Part shown: piece after piece, positions 1-7,710 of the stretch
Position numbering within the stretch: the first letter of the stretch is position 1
How the letters are laid out: every line of letters starts with the position of its first letter
Source: CAZITB01 sp964542055
GTDB lineage: Bacteria; Planctomycetota; Phycisphaerae; Sedimentisphaerales; CAMDDF01
Assembly: GCA_964542055.1 (NCBI GenBank)
Contig: CAZITB010000027.1
Span: 1 to 26,181, forward strand
Direction: 5' to 3'
DNA length: 26,181 nt
Made by a program: the position numbers and the translations under genes
Notes under the pieces: generated by a model
Databases searched by the model: none
Told to the model about the DNA's origin: nothing
The model's input: the letters and a program-made list of their open reading frames with translations, nothing else

Positions 1-29
1 CAGCCGGAAACACACGGTTAACATACAAT

Positions 30-411
30 TTACAGAACAGAGTTTACACTACCTGCCTGAGCATCGGGGGCGGTAAAATCAAAAGGTGTGTCTGTATTAA
101 AAGTTGGAATAACAAATCTATCTGTAAGCCAAGTAGCTTGGTTAGATGTTGTATCGATACTATTATAATAGACCGCAGCTGCCCAGGTCTCCCGTCATCA
201 TTTCATGAGTGGAAAAGGGGTGTCTTGGAGATGGATACCAATTTGTAATATCAACATAACCAGCTCTGTCAAATTCAATATCCCAGTATGGGCTACTTAG
301 AGTAAATTCTTCATCTCTTGCAAAGCTGAAAGATGGAATTAGTAAAGAAATTAAAATACAAATGGTAATAACAGATAAAACTTTTGTGTGTATAGACTTT
401 CCCTGTAACAT
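30..411 (-). pseudogene. Frameshifted exported protein, 3' end degenerate or cut by window edge
   Basis: The start at 411 has a good ribosome site (AGGAG) about 8 bases upstream. The first 31 residues form a signal peptide with a long hydrophobic core ending SFSFA. The first frame stops at 163 after residue 82. In the neighbouring frame the sequence reads on as WAAAVYYNSIDTTSNQ and stays open to a TAA at 30-32. Removing one G of the GG at 186-187 (+ strand) joins the frames as TGDWAAAVYYN and gives 126 residues. Near the edge another frame (CKLYVNRVFPA) is open to base 1, so a second lesion is possible. It lies 31 bases downstream of the PEP-CTERM gene and probably shares its transcript. Function unknown. 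The frameshift could be real decay or an assembly error. Confidence 0.6.
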
Positions 412-442
412 TTTTATATCTCCTGAAAATGCTTATTAGTTT

Positions 443-1279
443 TTAATTAGATTTGCGTTGAACCCTTCTTAAAAGAAGTCCACCAGTTAAAAACACTAAA
501 AGTGTAGTTGGCTCTGGAACATAGTGGAAATTGATTTGCTGAATTTCAGAGTACGTGAATTGATCAAGCATAAATTCAGAACCATCCAAAAGTCTATATC
601 CCTCGATATATGTACCCCGTCTGCTATCGTAAATTATGTCTGAGTAGTAAACATTAAATTGCGAATTACCATCAACATTAAAATTATATTCTGAATGTAT
701 GTAGCCGCCATACATGTGAACGATTGAATTATTATCAAAGTCCGCACTTAGCCAATTAATTTGTCCACCATAAATTTTCAGGACACTAAAATCTCTCAAC
801 AGGATATCATCAAAGTTGTGTATCCCACCATGAATGGCTGTGACGGAGTAATCTATGGAATCTAGAAATCCATTTGTGATTTGCCCGTCAAATATATTGA
901 TTTCGGTATATTCTCGAGTATATAAAAATCCATCAAGTGTCCCACTATTCATTCTGAATTTACCAGCACCCCTTAGCTGAATCTCTTGGCTAGGATAGAA
1001 ACTTGCTCCATTAAGGATAAAAGTTCCTGAATTTCCAACATACACTTCATCTAAGATTGTGCCATTAGAAAATCTTAATGTCCCCATTTCCTCAATATAG
1101 ACGGATTCCACCATCCCCCCTGTCATTTCAACTTCTGCAGTATTTGTTACATAGACATGCCCAAATACTCCACTAGAAATAGTACCATCTTCTGTGAATG
1201 TTGTTGCGTTGACTGCGATTGTAAATAGCGGGACAATCGCTGTTAAGATTAACATTTTGAATTGATTTAATCTTCCCAT
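443..1279 (-). CDS. PEP-CTERM sorted exported protein with beta-helix-like repeats
   Basis: This is a 278-residue exported protein. The start is placed at 1279 rather than the longer in-frame 1384, because AAGGAG sits 8 bases before this ATG and a normal signal peptide (MGRLNQFKMLILTAIVPLFTI, cleavage after AVNA) follows. The extra 35 codons would run through the inverted repeat upstream. The middle consists of short Gly/Asn-rich units of about 20 to 25 residues (GGMVES, GGIHNF, GGQINW, GGYIHS), as expected of a right-handed beta-helix. The last 26 residues are a PEP-CTERM signal: VPEPTT, then a hydrophobic stretch, then RRVQRK. Proteins of this class are known to be processed by exosortase and anchored or released at the cell surface. 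Ligand and role are unknown. The frameshifted exported gene follows closely. Confidence 0.85.
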   Translation of the reverse strand: MGRLNQFKMLILTAIVPLFTIAVNATTFTEDGTISSGVFGHVYVTNTAEVEMTGGMVESVYIEEMGTLRFSNGTILDEVYVGNSGTFILNGASFYPSQEIQLRGAGKFRMNSGTLDGFLYTREYTEINIFDGQITNGFLDSIDYSVTAIHGGIHNFDDILLRDFSVLKIYGGQINWLSADFDNNSIVHMYGGYIHSEYNFNVDGNSQFNVYYSDIIYDSRRGTYIEGYRLLDGSEFMLDQFTYSEIQQINFHYVPEPTTLLVFLTGGLLLRRVQRKSN

Positions 1280-1358
1280 CTTTGCTACTCCTTTTGTAAA
1301 ATTTTTATATTCCCCAATCCCACCCTTTGTAGAATTGCAGGGCACTGCTACAATCGCA

Positions 1359-1468
1359 TCAAACTGACGCCCGCCAGAGCGCAACTACGACACGCAAGCA
1401 GCGCCCCGTATCGGGGCACTGGCTATTGTGCGTTCGTAGTTCATAAAAACTGGCGGTTTTCAGTTTGA
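1359..1468. repeat. Large nested imperfect inverted repeat
   Basis: Four nested arm pairs fold around one centre: GCCCCG/CGGGGC at 1403-1408 and 1412-1417 with a TAT loop; AACTACGA/TCGTAGTT at 1383-1390 and 1434-1441; CGCCAG/CTGGCG at 1372-1377 and 1450-1455; and TCAAACTGA/TCAGTTTGA at 1359-1367 and 1460-1468. The stretches between arms are unequal, so the cruciform has bulges. It lies between the divergent PEP-CTERM gene and nadE. It could be a MITE-like or REP-like element, an integron attC-like site or a structured RNA; none is proven. A further short palindrome, AAGTCCA-G-TGGACTT, sits just outside at 1477-1491. Confidence 0.75.
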
Positions 1469-1582
1469 ACGCTAACAAGTCCAGTGGACTTTCAAATATT
1501 TAATTGTCAATATATATCATAACCAATAACCACAAAGCATGTCAAACAAAAAAAGTGCCCTCAAATTTTTCTGGGATTCAAT

Positions 1583-1610
1583 TTTACAATATCAGGATAT
1601 TGTGTATAAT
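1583..1610 (+). promoter_or_regulatory. Sigma-70 type promoter of the nadE-carA-carB operon
   Basis: TTTACA at 1583-1588 and a perfect TATAAT at 1605-1610 are separated by 16 bases. Transcription would start near 1617, leaving a leader of about 70 bases before nadE. The spacer is almost wholly a palindrome, AATATC-AG-GATATT (1588-1601), which could be an operator. No other strong promoter was seen in the 406-base gap 1280-1685, which otherwise holds the large inverted repeat. Confidence 0.65.
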
Positions 1611-1685
1611 TAGCGAAATTTTGAAACCTCATTGGGACAAAAATTTTTTATCCAGAGTTTTGAACGTTTATTTAAAGGTAAGTAA

Positions 1686-3335
1686 GTGAAGAACAGCATT
1701 CGGATAGGTTTGGCGCAAATGAACCCGGTAATGGGAGATTTTACCGGCAATGTGGACAAAATGCGCCAGTTTTATGAGAATGCAAAAAAATCGAAAGTAG
1801 ATGTTCTTGTTTTTCCGGAATTATCAGTTTGCGGGTATCCGCCTGAAGATTTGCTGCATAAAGTTTATTTCCTTGATGAAAATCAGCTTGCGGTTGAAAA
1901 TCTCGCTCAGATGTGTCCTGATATTACAATGGTTGTGGGATTTGCTCAGAATTTTCATAATAAATGCTACAATTCGGCAGCGGTTATACAAAACAGCCAG
2001 GTCAAAGAAGTTTATCATAAGACAAAGCTGCCAAATTACGGTGTTTTCGATGAAAAAAGGTATTTCGAGAGCGGAAGTTCTCCTGTGAGCCTGGAAATAA
2101 AGGGTTTAAATGTTGCTCTTTCGGTATGTGAGGACATATGGGATCCGGATTGGATTAAGGATTTTCTTGAGGAGACAGCTGGGCCGGATGTTTTGCTCAA
2201 TCTTTCAGGTTCGCCTTTTCATCATGGAAAAGTTAAAGAAAGACATGAAATCCTGGCTGATTGTGCCAAAAAGCTCGATTGTACGGTTGCTTATTGTAAT
2301 CTGATTGGTGGTCAGGATGAGCTGGTTTTTGACGGCCAAAGCATGTTTGTGGACAAAAATGGCGAAATCCGGGCACTTGGCCCTGCTTTTGAGGAAGAAT
2401 TGCTTATAGCAGATGTTAATTTGGATAAATCAATCGAGCCTGTCAGTGGAAATGTGGACAAGATGCCGGGGCTTATTGAAGAAGTTTACGGAGCTTTGGT
2501 AACAGGGACCAGGGATTATATACAGAAAAACGGGTTTAAAAAGGTAGTTCTGGGCCTTAGCGGGGGGATCGATTCTTCGCTGGTAGCGGCTATACTTGTT
2601 GATGCTATCGGGCCGGAAAATGTTATCGGTGTTACCATGCCGTCTCGATTTAATACGAAAGAGACGATTTCAGATGCGCAGATCCTTGCTAAAAATTTGA
2701 ATATCGAATTTCACAGCGTTGCGATAGAGCCGATATTGGAATCTTTTGACCAGATGCTATCGCAGGTGCCCGGTTGGCATGTTCAGGGGATGGGTTATGA
2801 AAACCTTCAGCCCCGGATACGCGGGACGATACTTATGACGCTTAGTAATCAGCATGGGTATATGGTTGTAACAACCGGAAACAAGAGTGAAATCGCGGTT
2901 GGTTATTGCACGCTTTACGGCGATACCGCGGGTGGATTTGCAGTTATCAAAGATGTGCCCAAAACCATGGTTTATAAATTGTCGGAATATGTGAACAATT
3001 CAAAAGCCCGGCAAGTAATACCACAAAGCGTAATTACCCGTCCGCCCAGCGCGGAACTGAGGGAAGATCAGCAGGATTCGGATTCATTGCCGGATTATGA
3101 TCTGCTCGATAAAATAGTTACCGGATATGTGGAGATGGACAAATCCGCACAGCAACTGGTAGATGAGGGATTGCCAATAGACCAGGTAAACAGGGTTGTT
3201 GCTATGATAGATAGAAACGAATACAAGAGAAGGCAGTCGCCGCCGGGGATAAAGATAACTCCCAAGGCTTTTGGACGGGATAGAAGGCTGCCGATCACAA
3301 ATAAGTATAGAAGTCATGCAAAAAGTAAAAAGTAG
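1686..3335 (+). CDS. nadE: Glutamine-dependent NAD+ synthetase
   Basis: This enzyme makes NAD+ from deamido-NAD+ and ATP, using ammonia released from glutamine, in the last step of NAD synthesis in the cytoplasm. The 549-residue protein has both domains of the long NadE type. The N-terminal nitrilase-like glutaminase (about 5-250) carries the catalytic triad Glu45 (VFPELSVCGYP), Lys114 (KTKLPNYGVFDE) and Cys148 (SVCEDIW). The C-terminal synthetase (about 265-540) carries the ATP-binding loop SGGIDSS at 292-298 and the substrate region EIAVGYCTLYGDTAGGFAVIKD. The start is GTG at 1686 with AAAGG upstream. It is the first gene after the promoter and is followed 18 bases later by carA, so it is probably cotranscribed with the carbamoyl phosphate genes. 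That pairing of glutamine-using enzymes may be incidental. Confidence 0.95.
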   Translation: MKNSIRIGLAQMNPVMGDFTGNVDKMRQFYENAKKSKVDVLVFPELSVCGYPPEDLLHKVYFLDENQLAVENLAQMCPDITMVVGFAQNFHNKCYNSAAVIQNSQVKEVYHKTKLPNYGVFDEKRYFESGSSPVSLEIKGLNVALSVCEDIWDPDWIKDFLEETAGPDVLLNLSGSPFHHGKVKERHEILADCAKKLDCTVAYCNLIGGQDELVFDGQSMFVDKNGEIRALGPAFEEELLIADVNLDKSIEPVSGNVDKMPGLIEEVYGALVTGTRDYIQKNGFKKVVLGLSGGIDSSLVAAILVDAIGPENVIGVTMPSRFNTKETISDAQILAKNLNIEFHSVAIEPILESFDQMLSQVPGWHVQGMGYENLQPRIRGTILMTLSNQHGYMVVTTGNKSEIAVGYCTLYGDTAGGFAVIKDVPKTMVYKLSEYVNNSKARQVIPQSVITRPPSAELREDQQDSDSLPDYDLLDKIVTGYVEMDKSAQQLVDEGLPIDQVNRVVAMIDRNEYKRRQSPPGIKITPKAFGRDRRLPITNKYRSHAKSKK

Positions 3336-3353
3336 TTTATTCGGAGTAAGTTG

Positions 3354-4445
3354 ATGCAGGCGAAAATAGCATTCGAAGATGGATTCGTTCTTAAAGGTAA
3401 ACCGCTGGGAGCGACCGGCAGTACCTGCGGTGAGGTTGTTTTTAATACCTCGCTTACCGGTTATCAGGAAGTTCTTACGGATCCTTCCTATGCGGGCCAG
3501 ATAGTTACAATGACTTACCCGCTTATTGGTAATTACGGGGTTAATTCCGAAGATGTGGAATCGAGTGACATTTTTCTGTCAGGTTTCGTGGTTAAAGAAG
3601 CCAGCGAAGTGGTCTCCAACTGGCGAAGCGCTGATATGAATCTCGACCAGTATCTCAAGAAAAATAATATTGTGGCGATTCAGGGCGTTGATACCCGTGC
3701 GATAACAAAACATATTCGAACAGGCGGTGCCATAAATGCCTGCATTTCAACAGAAAATCTCAGCGATGAGGAACTGATCGAAAAAGCCAAAAACAGCCAG
3801 CATCTTGAAAACGCTAACCTTGTTAAAAACGTTGTAGATGATAAGTCTTATGATTGGAATACCGAGGGCAAGTATAAGGTTGTCGCTTACGATTGCGGGA
3901 TAAAGTATAACATTTTACGACAGCTTGAACAGGCTGGATGTAAAGTGAAAGTTATGCCTGTGGGTGTTTCGGCTGAAGATATTCTGAAAGAAAACCCAGA
4001 TGGTGTAATGCTATCGAATGGGCCTGGCGATCCGGCAGCGGTTGACAATGCGATAGAAACAATCAAGGGGCTTATCGGAAAAGTGCCATTGTTTGGTATT
4101 TGTCTGGGTCATCAATTACTGTCGCTTGCACTAGGTGGTAAAACTTATAAATTGAAGTTCGGCCATCATGGCGGAAATCATCCGGTAAAAGATATCGAAA
4201 CAGGCAAGGTTGAAATTACTGTGCAAAATCATGGGTTCTGTGTGGACCTTGACAGTCTTGGCGGCGATGAAAACGTCGAAATTACTCATGTGAATTTAAA
4301 TGACCAGACGTGTGAAGGGATCAGGCATAAAAATATTCCGGCTTTTAGTGTGCAGTTCCATCCGGAAGCTGGGCCGGGGCCGCATGATTCGCGGGTACTT
4401 TTCGAAAGATTTTGTAAGTTGATGGATGAGAATAAAAAAAAATAA
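3354..4445 (+). CDS. carA: Carbamoyl phosphate synthase small (glutaminase) subunit
   Basis: CarA hydrolyses glutamine and passes ammonia through a tunnel to CarB for carbamoyl phosphate synthesis, which feeds arginine and pyrimidine synthesis. The protein has 363 residues from ATG 3354. A TTG at 3351 is also in frame, but the GGAG at 3343-3346 is better spaced for the ATG. The N-terminal CarA domain contains FNTSLTGYQEVLTDPSYAGQ. The C-terminal class I glutaminase domain has the nucleophile Cys250 in GICLGHQ and the His336/Glu338 pair in FHPEAGPGPHDS. Length and motifs are normal for the family. It sits between nadE and carB in one operon. Confidence 0.96.
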   Translation: MQAKIAFEDGFVLKGKPLGATGSTCGEVVFNTSLTGYQEVLTDPSYAGQIVTMTYPLIGNYGVNSEDVESSDIFLSGFVVKEASEVVSNWRSADMNLDQYLKKNNIVAIQGVDTRAITKHIRTGGAINACISTENLSDEELIEKAKNSQHLENANLVKNVVDDKSYDWNTEGKYKVVAYDCGIKYNILRQLEQAGCKVKVMPVGVSAEDILKENPDGVMLSNGPGDPAAVDNAIETIKGLIGKVPLFGICLGHQLLSLALGGKTYKLKFGHHGGNHPVKDIETGKVEITVQNHGFCVDLDSLGGDENVEITHVNLNDQTCEGIRHKNIPAFSVQFHPEAGPGPHDSRVLFERFCKLMDENKKK

Positions 4446-4480
4446 GGTTCAATTAATATAATAGAAGTTTAGGAACAATT

Positions 4481-6136
4481 ATGCCCCGCAGAGATGATAT
4501 AAAAAAGATAATGATTATTGGTTCGGGTCCGATCGTGATCGGCCAGGCGTGTGAATTTGACTATTCGGGTGCACAAGCGTGTAAAGCGCTTATGGCCGAA
4601 GGTTATGAACTGGTGTTGGTTAATTCAAACCCGGCGACTATAATGACTGATCCGATGATGGCCCATCGCACTTACATCGAGCCGATTGTGCCGGAAATAA
4701 TTGAGAAGATCATCGAAAGAGAAAGGCCCGATGCTTTGCTGCCGACACTTGGCGGGCAAACAGCTCTTAACTGCGCAATGGCAGTCTGGCAAAATGGCGT
4801 TCTGGAAAAATATAATGTCAAAATGCTGGCGGCAAGTGCCGAAGCCATCGAAAAAGCCGAAGACCGTGAGTTATTTAAAAACGCGATGCTTAAAATTGGG
4901 CTTGATGTTCCTCGCTCTGGTCTTGCCCGGACAATGTCAGAGGCGCTGGAAATCCTGGATGACATTCAGCTGCCTGCTATAATTCGGCCAGCCTTTACAA
5001 TGGGCGGCGAAGGCGGTGGGATCGCTTACAACAAGCAGGAATATCAAAAGTATGTTGAAAGCGGGCTTGACGCGTCACCTATCGACGAAATTCTCATTGA
5101 GGAATACCTTGCAGGGTGGAAAGAATTTGAGCTGGAGGTTATGCGTGACAAGAATGATAATGTGGTAATTATCTGTTCAATTGAGAATATCTGTCCGATG
5201 GGGATACATACCGGCGATTCGATAACGTTGGCACCGGCCCAAACGCTGACCGACCGCGAGTACCAGGAGATGCGAAATGCGGCGATGAAATGTATTCGTG
5301 AGATCGGGGTTGAAACCGGCGGTTCCAATGTGCAGTTTGCTGTTAATCCTGAAACTGGGCGAATGGTGGTTATCGAAATTAACCCGCGTGTGTCGAGAAG
5401 TTCGGCGCTGGCATCTAAGGCGACAGGATTTCCGATTGCGAAGATTGCGGCAAAGCTGGCGGTTGGATATACGTTGGACGAGATTGCAAACGATATTACA
5501 AAGAAGACGCCTGCATGTTTTGAGCCGAGTATCGATTATGTTGCGACTAAAATTCCGAGGTTTACTTTTGAAAAGTTTAAAGGGGCGGAAGCAATTTTAG
5601 GTTCAGCTATGAAGTCCGTTGGGGAAGCGATGTCGCTTGGAAGGACTTTTAAAGAATCGCTGCAGAAAGGTATGCGTTCGATGGAAATCGGCGTTGCAGG
5701 TTTGGAAGATACCGTCAGTAACGTTGATGATGTTGAACTTGAGCAAGGTTTGATGAAGTTCGTTCCGTTTAGGCTGTTCTATGTGAAAGAGGCACTCAAG
5801 AGAGGCTTTAGCGTTGAAAAAGTTTCTCAACTTACCGCTATTGATAAATGGTTCGTTCATCAGATCAAGCAGCTTGTGGATTTCGAAAATACATTAAAGG
5901 ATTGCAAAGAATTCAATGCAGAGTTAATGCTAGATGCGAAGCAGCTTGGCTTTAGCGATAAACAGATTGGTAATTTGATCGGTAAGAGTGAAACCGAGAT
6001 AAGGCACTTACGAAAAGATATGAAAGTTTTGCCGACGTATAAGCTTGTTGATACCTGTGCGGCAGAATTCGAAGCGTACACCCCCTACTATTACTCGACT
6101 TATGAATTTACGGACGAAAGTATCGCTTCGAAATAA
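4481..6136 (+). CDS. carB: Carbamoyl phosphate synthase large subunit, N-terminal half only (split CarB)
   Basis: The 551 residues match the carboxyphosphate ATP-grasp domain plus the oligomerisation domain of CarB, about residues 1-553 of the usual protein of roughly 1,070. Visible landmarks are GSGPIVIGQACEFDYSGAQA near the start, RPAFTMGGEGGG, the metal/ATP residues Glu299, Asn301 and Arg303 in EINPRVSRSSALASK, and the end of the oligomerisation domain at PYYYSTYE. The second ATP-grasp half, which phosphorylates carbamate, and the MGS-like regulatory domain are absent. No broken remains follow: the gene stops at the domain boundary and a terminator comes 9 bases later. Split CarB proteins are known in Methanocaldococcus jannaschii and Aquifex aeolicus, so a separate C-half gene elsewhere is expected. 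Start ATG 4481 follows AGGAA, 35 bases after carA. Confidence 0.93.
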   Translation: MPRRDDIKKIMIIGSGPIVIGQACEFDYSGAQACKALMAEGYELVLVNSNPATIMTDPMMAHRTYIEPIVPEIIEKIIERERPDALLPTLGGQTALNCAMAVWQNGVLEKYNVKMLAASAEAIEKAEDRELFKNAMLKIGLDVPRSGLARTMSEALEILDDIQLPAIIRPAFTMGGEGGGIAYNKQEYQKYVESGLDASPIDEILIEEYLAGWKEFELEVMRDKNDNVVIICSIENICPMGIHTGDSITLAPAQTLTDREYQEMRNAAMKCIREIGVETGGSNVQFAVNPETGRMVVIEINPRVSRSSALASKATGFPIAKIAAKLAVGYTLDEIANDITKKTPACFEPSIDYVATKIPRFTFEKFKGAEAILGSAMKSVGEAMSLGRTFKESLQKGMRSMEIGVAGLEDTVSNVDDVELEQGLMKFVPFRLFYVKEALKRGFSVEKVSQLTAIDKWFVHQIKQLVDFENTLKDCKEFNAELMLDAKQLGFSDKQIGNLIGKSETEIRHLRKDMKVLPTYKLVDTCAAEFEAYTPYYYSTYEFTDESIASK

Positions 6137-6145
6137 AAAATTATG

Positions 6146-6172
6146 AGCCCCGTTTTTTTCCTGGGCTTTTTT
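6146..6172. terminator. Rho-independent terminator, probably bidirectional
   Basis: The stem AGCCC (6146-6150) and GGGCT (6163-6167) encloses a 12-base loop and is followed by a T run on the plus strand, 9 bases after the carB stop. On the minus strand the same stem is followed by ATAATTTTTT, so it can also end the leftward flagellar operon, whose last stop codon overlaps it at 6171. Confidence 0.75.
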
Positions 6173-7424
6173 ATGTGATCAAAAGAGTCAGTATTCGCTT
6201 GACAGAAATACTTCCTGTAACCACTCCTTCGGTGTTTTTGACTGGAACGAAGCTGATTTTATTATCGATCATAATTTTAATCGCTTCACGGAGATTGCTT
6301 TGTTCGGAAATGCAGTAAACCGGCTGAGACATAAGCCATTTGATTTTGAGCTTTAAAGTGGCAATGTCCTGCTGGCGTTTAAGTTTTGAAAAAACCGGTT
6401 TGAGATAAGGGCTCATTCCGCTGTTGATATCATTGAGAGAAATCACACCTTCAACTTTATGGGGCTGACCAATTAGAATATAGTCTGTTAATTTATTTTG
6501 CATCAGCCCAAGTACGTTTTCGAGGCTTTGATCGCCATCGGCCCAGATTACCTCGGTGTCCATGACATCTTTAACCAAAAACGAAGTAATGGTATCCGGC
6601 AGAGCAGCTTTGTTTTCAACCAGATTTTTGATTGCATCTCTGACTGGGCTCGGGGCAGGTTCTTCGGCAATTTCCGGCTTAGAGGGGGCCTTTGCTTGAG
6701 ATTTTTGAACAGTTTGGGGTGGTGATTTTTTATCCTTCTGTTCTGGTTGGGGGGCAGGTTCTGGTTTTTCCATTTGCGGTTCTGGTTTTACAGTTTGCGG
6801 TTCTGGTTTTTCCGTTTCTTCTTCTTTGGCTGTTTGGTTTTCTGGCTCGGATTCGTTACCGGATTCTGGAAATATAATTGAGAAGGGAAAACTTTCGAAC
6901 GGCTCGATGTTCATCTCAAAATTGATTACTGCACACTCGTTATCTTTATCGATACCGAGTTTTCCAAGGTTGGAAGAAAAGTCACCGACTAAAGTATCGG
7001 TTTGTTTAAGGTGTTCGTGTCCGTGGAGGTTTTCCCGCATGTATCTTTCGAATGTGCCAGAGAGAAGATTACCGATTTCGATTACGGCATCTTCAATATC
7101 TTTGGATTCTTTCGGCCCGCCCTGCTTACGGTTTTTTATGATTATTTTTTCGGGATGCATGACAAATGTGCCGCCTAGTGTGAAAAAACCTTCCTGGTCT
7201 ATCAGAATATAAAAATCCTTATCGAAAGCCCCCTTGCAAGACATGACCCAGAAGCAAGATATTTTTTTAAACTTCTTTTTCAGATCTTTTATACCATCGC
7301 TGGATTGCTCAAGTCTCTTGCATCTTACTGAGACATCAAACATTGCTGAAATGTCTTCGCAGAACAGGTCAAACACCTGTTCGGACAACTCTATTTTTGA
7401 TTCTAGGTCAACTAGTTGAAGCAT
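6171..7424 (-). CDS. CheC-like domain fused to a CBS-domain pair
   Basis: This 417-residue protein has three parts. Residues 1-190 look like a CheC/CheX/FliY-type fold: the segment around 108-123 (KDIEDAVIEIGNLLSG) has the ExxN pattern (Glu116, Asn119) seen in the active helices of CheC phosphatases, though the usual proline further on is not obvious. Residues 190-262 are a Pro/Glu/Lys-rich linker with KPEPQ-like repeats. Residues 284-335 and 365-416 are two CBS motifs (VKDVMDTEVIW...GVISLNDI and QPVYCIS...FVPVKN...GSISVKRIL), which normally bind adenine nucleotides. No signal peptide is seen. It is the last gene of the fliK-fliA operon, 14 bases after the FlgM-like gene. A role in motor or chemotaxis control that responds to nucleotide level is inference. 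The CBS call is firm; the CheC-like call is moderate. Confidence 0.7.
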   Translation of the reverse strand: MLQLVDLESKIELSEQVFDLFCEDISAMFDVSVRCKRLEQSSDGIKDLKKKFKKISCFWVMSCKGAFDKDFYILIDQEGFFTLGGTFVMHPEKIIIKNRKQGGPKESKDIEDAVIEIGNLLSGTFERYMRENLHGHEHLKQTDTLVGDFSSNLGKLGIDKDNECAVINFEMNIEPFESFPFSIIFPESGNESEPENQTAKEEETEKPEPQTVKPEPQMEKPEPAPQPEQKDKKSPPQTVQKSQAKAPSKPEIAEEPAPSPVRDAIKNLVENKAALPDTITSFLVKDVMDTEVIWADGDQSLENVLGLMQNKLTDYILIGQPHKVEGVISLNDINSGMSPYLKPVFSKLKRQQDIATLKLKIKWLMSQPVYCISEQSNLREAIKIMIDNKISFVPVKNTEGVVTGSISVKRILTLLIT

Positions 7425-7438
7425 AAAAAATTACCAGC

Positions 7439-7699
7439 TTAAATGCCAAATTTCAGGATTTTCTGGGCCGCTGATTCGGCAAACTTCTGATCATCGATCT
7501 GGCCAGATTCTATCAACTCTTTAGCCTGGACTATTCGCCTGGCACTGTCGTCCAAAACTGTCTGAAAATTGAGTTTCTGGTCCGAGATTTTGTTGTGAGA
7601 TTCATCTGTTTTACCTGCGTTTGTTTTTGAAGCTTTTTTATTTGCGTTAGCCTGGTAATTCAAGATGTTATTTAATGAACTGTCATTGTTTATTTTCAT
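7439..7699 (-). CDS. flgM: FlgM-like anti-sigma-28 factor (tentative)
   Basis: This is a small 86-residue protein with a polar, probably disordered N-terminal half and a helical C-terminus (RIVQAKELIESGQIDDQKFA, then AAQKILKF). That end resembles FlgM, which has an ...I..G.Y.VD...VA.KIL.F pattern and binds FliA to hold it inactive until the hook is complete. Length is close to FlgM (about 90-100). Context supports the call: it is in the same transcript as fliA, four genes downstream. The start at 7699 follows AAAGGA. The match is short, so a different small flagellar protein is possible. Confidence 0.6.
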   Translation of the reverse strand: MKINNDSSLNNILNYQANANKKASKTNAGKTDESHNKISDQKLNFQTVLDDSARRIVQAKELIESGQIDDQKFAESAAQKILKFGI

Positions 7700-7710
7700 G
7701 TCCTTATCCT

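Noticed and set aside
1280..1384. Longer N-terminus for the PEP-CTERM gene
   Set aside because: It has no ribosome site, puts 35 polar residues before the signal peptide and runs into the inverted repeat. ATG 1279 has AAGGAG at the right distance.
1359..1491. Integron attC site
   Set aside because: The nested, bulged arms suggest one, but I could not find both the RYYYAAC and GTTRRRY ends in register, and no integrase gene is in the window. Kept only as an inverted repeat.
1504..1689. 61-residue reading frame before nadE
   Set aside because: It covers the promoter and leader of nadE, has no ribosome site or recognisable protein features.
6498..7212. Plus-strand reading frames opposite the CheC-like/CBS gene
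   Set aside because: They are shadows of the Pro/Glu-rich linker and its flanks, with repetitive hydrophobic translations.
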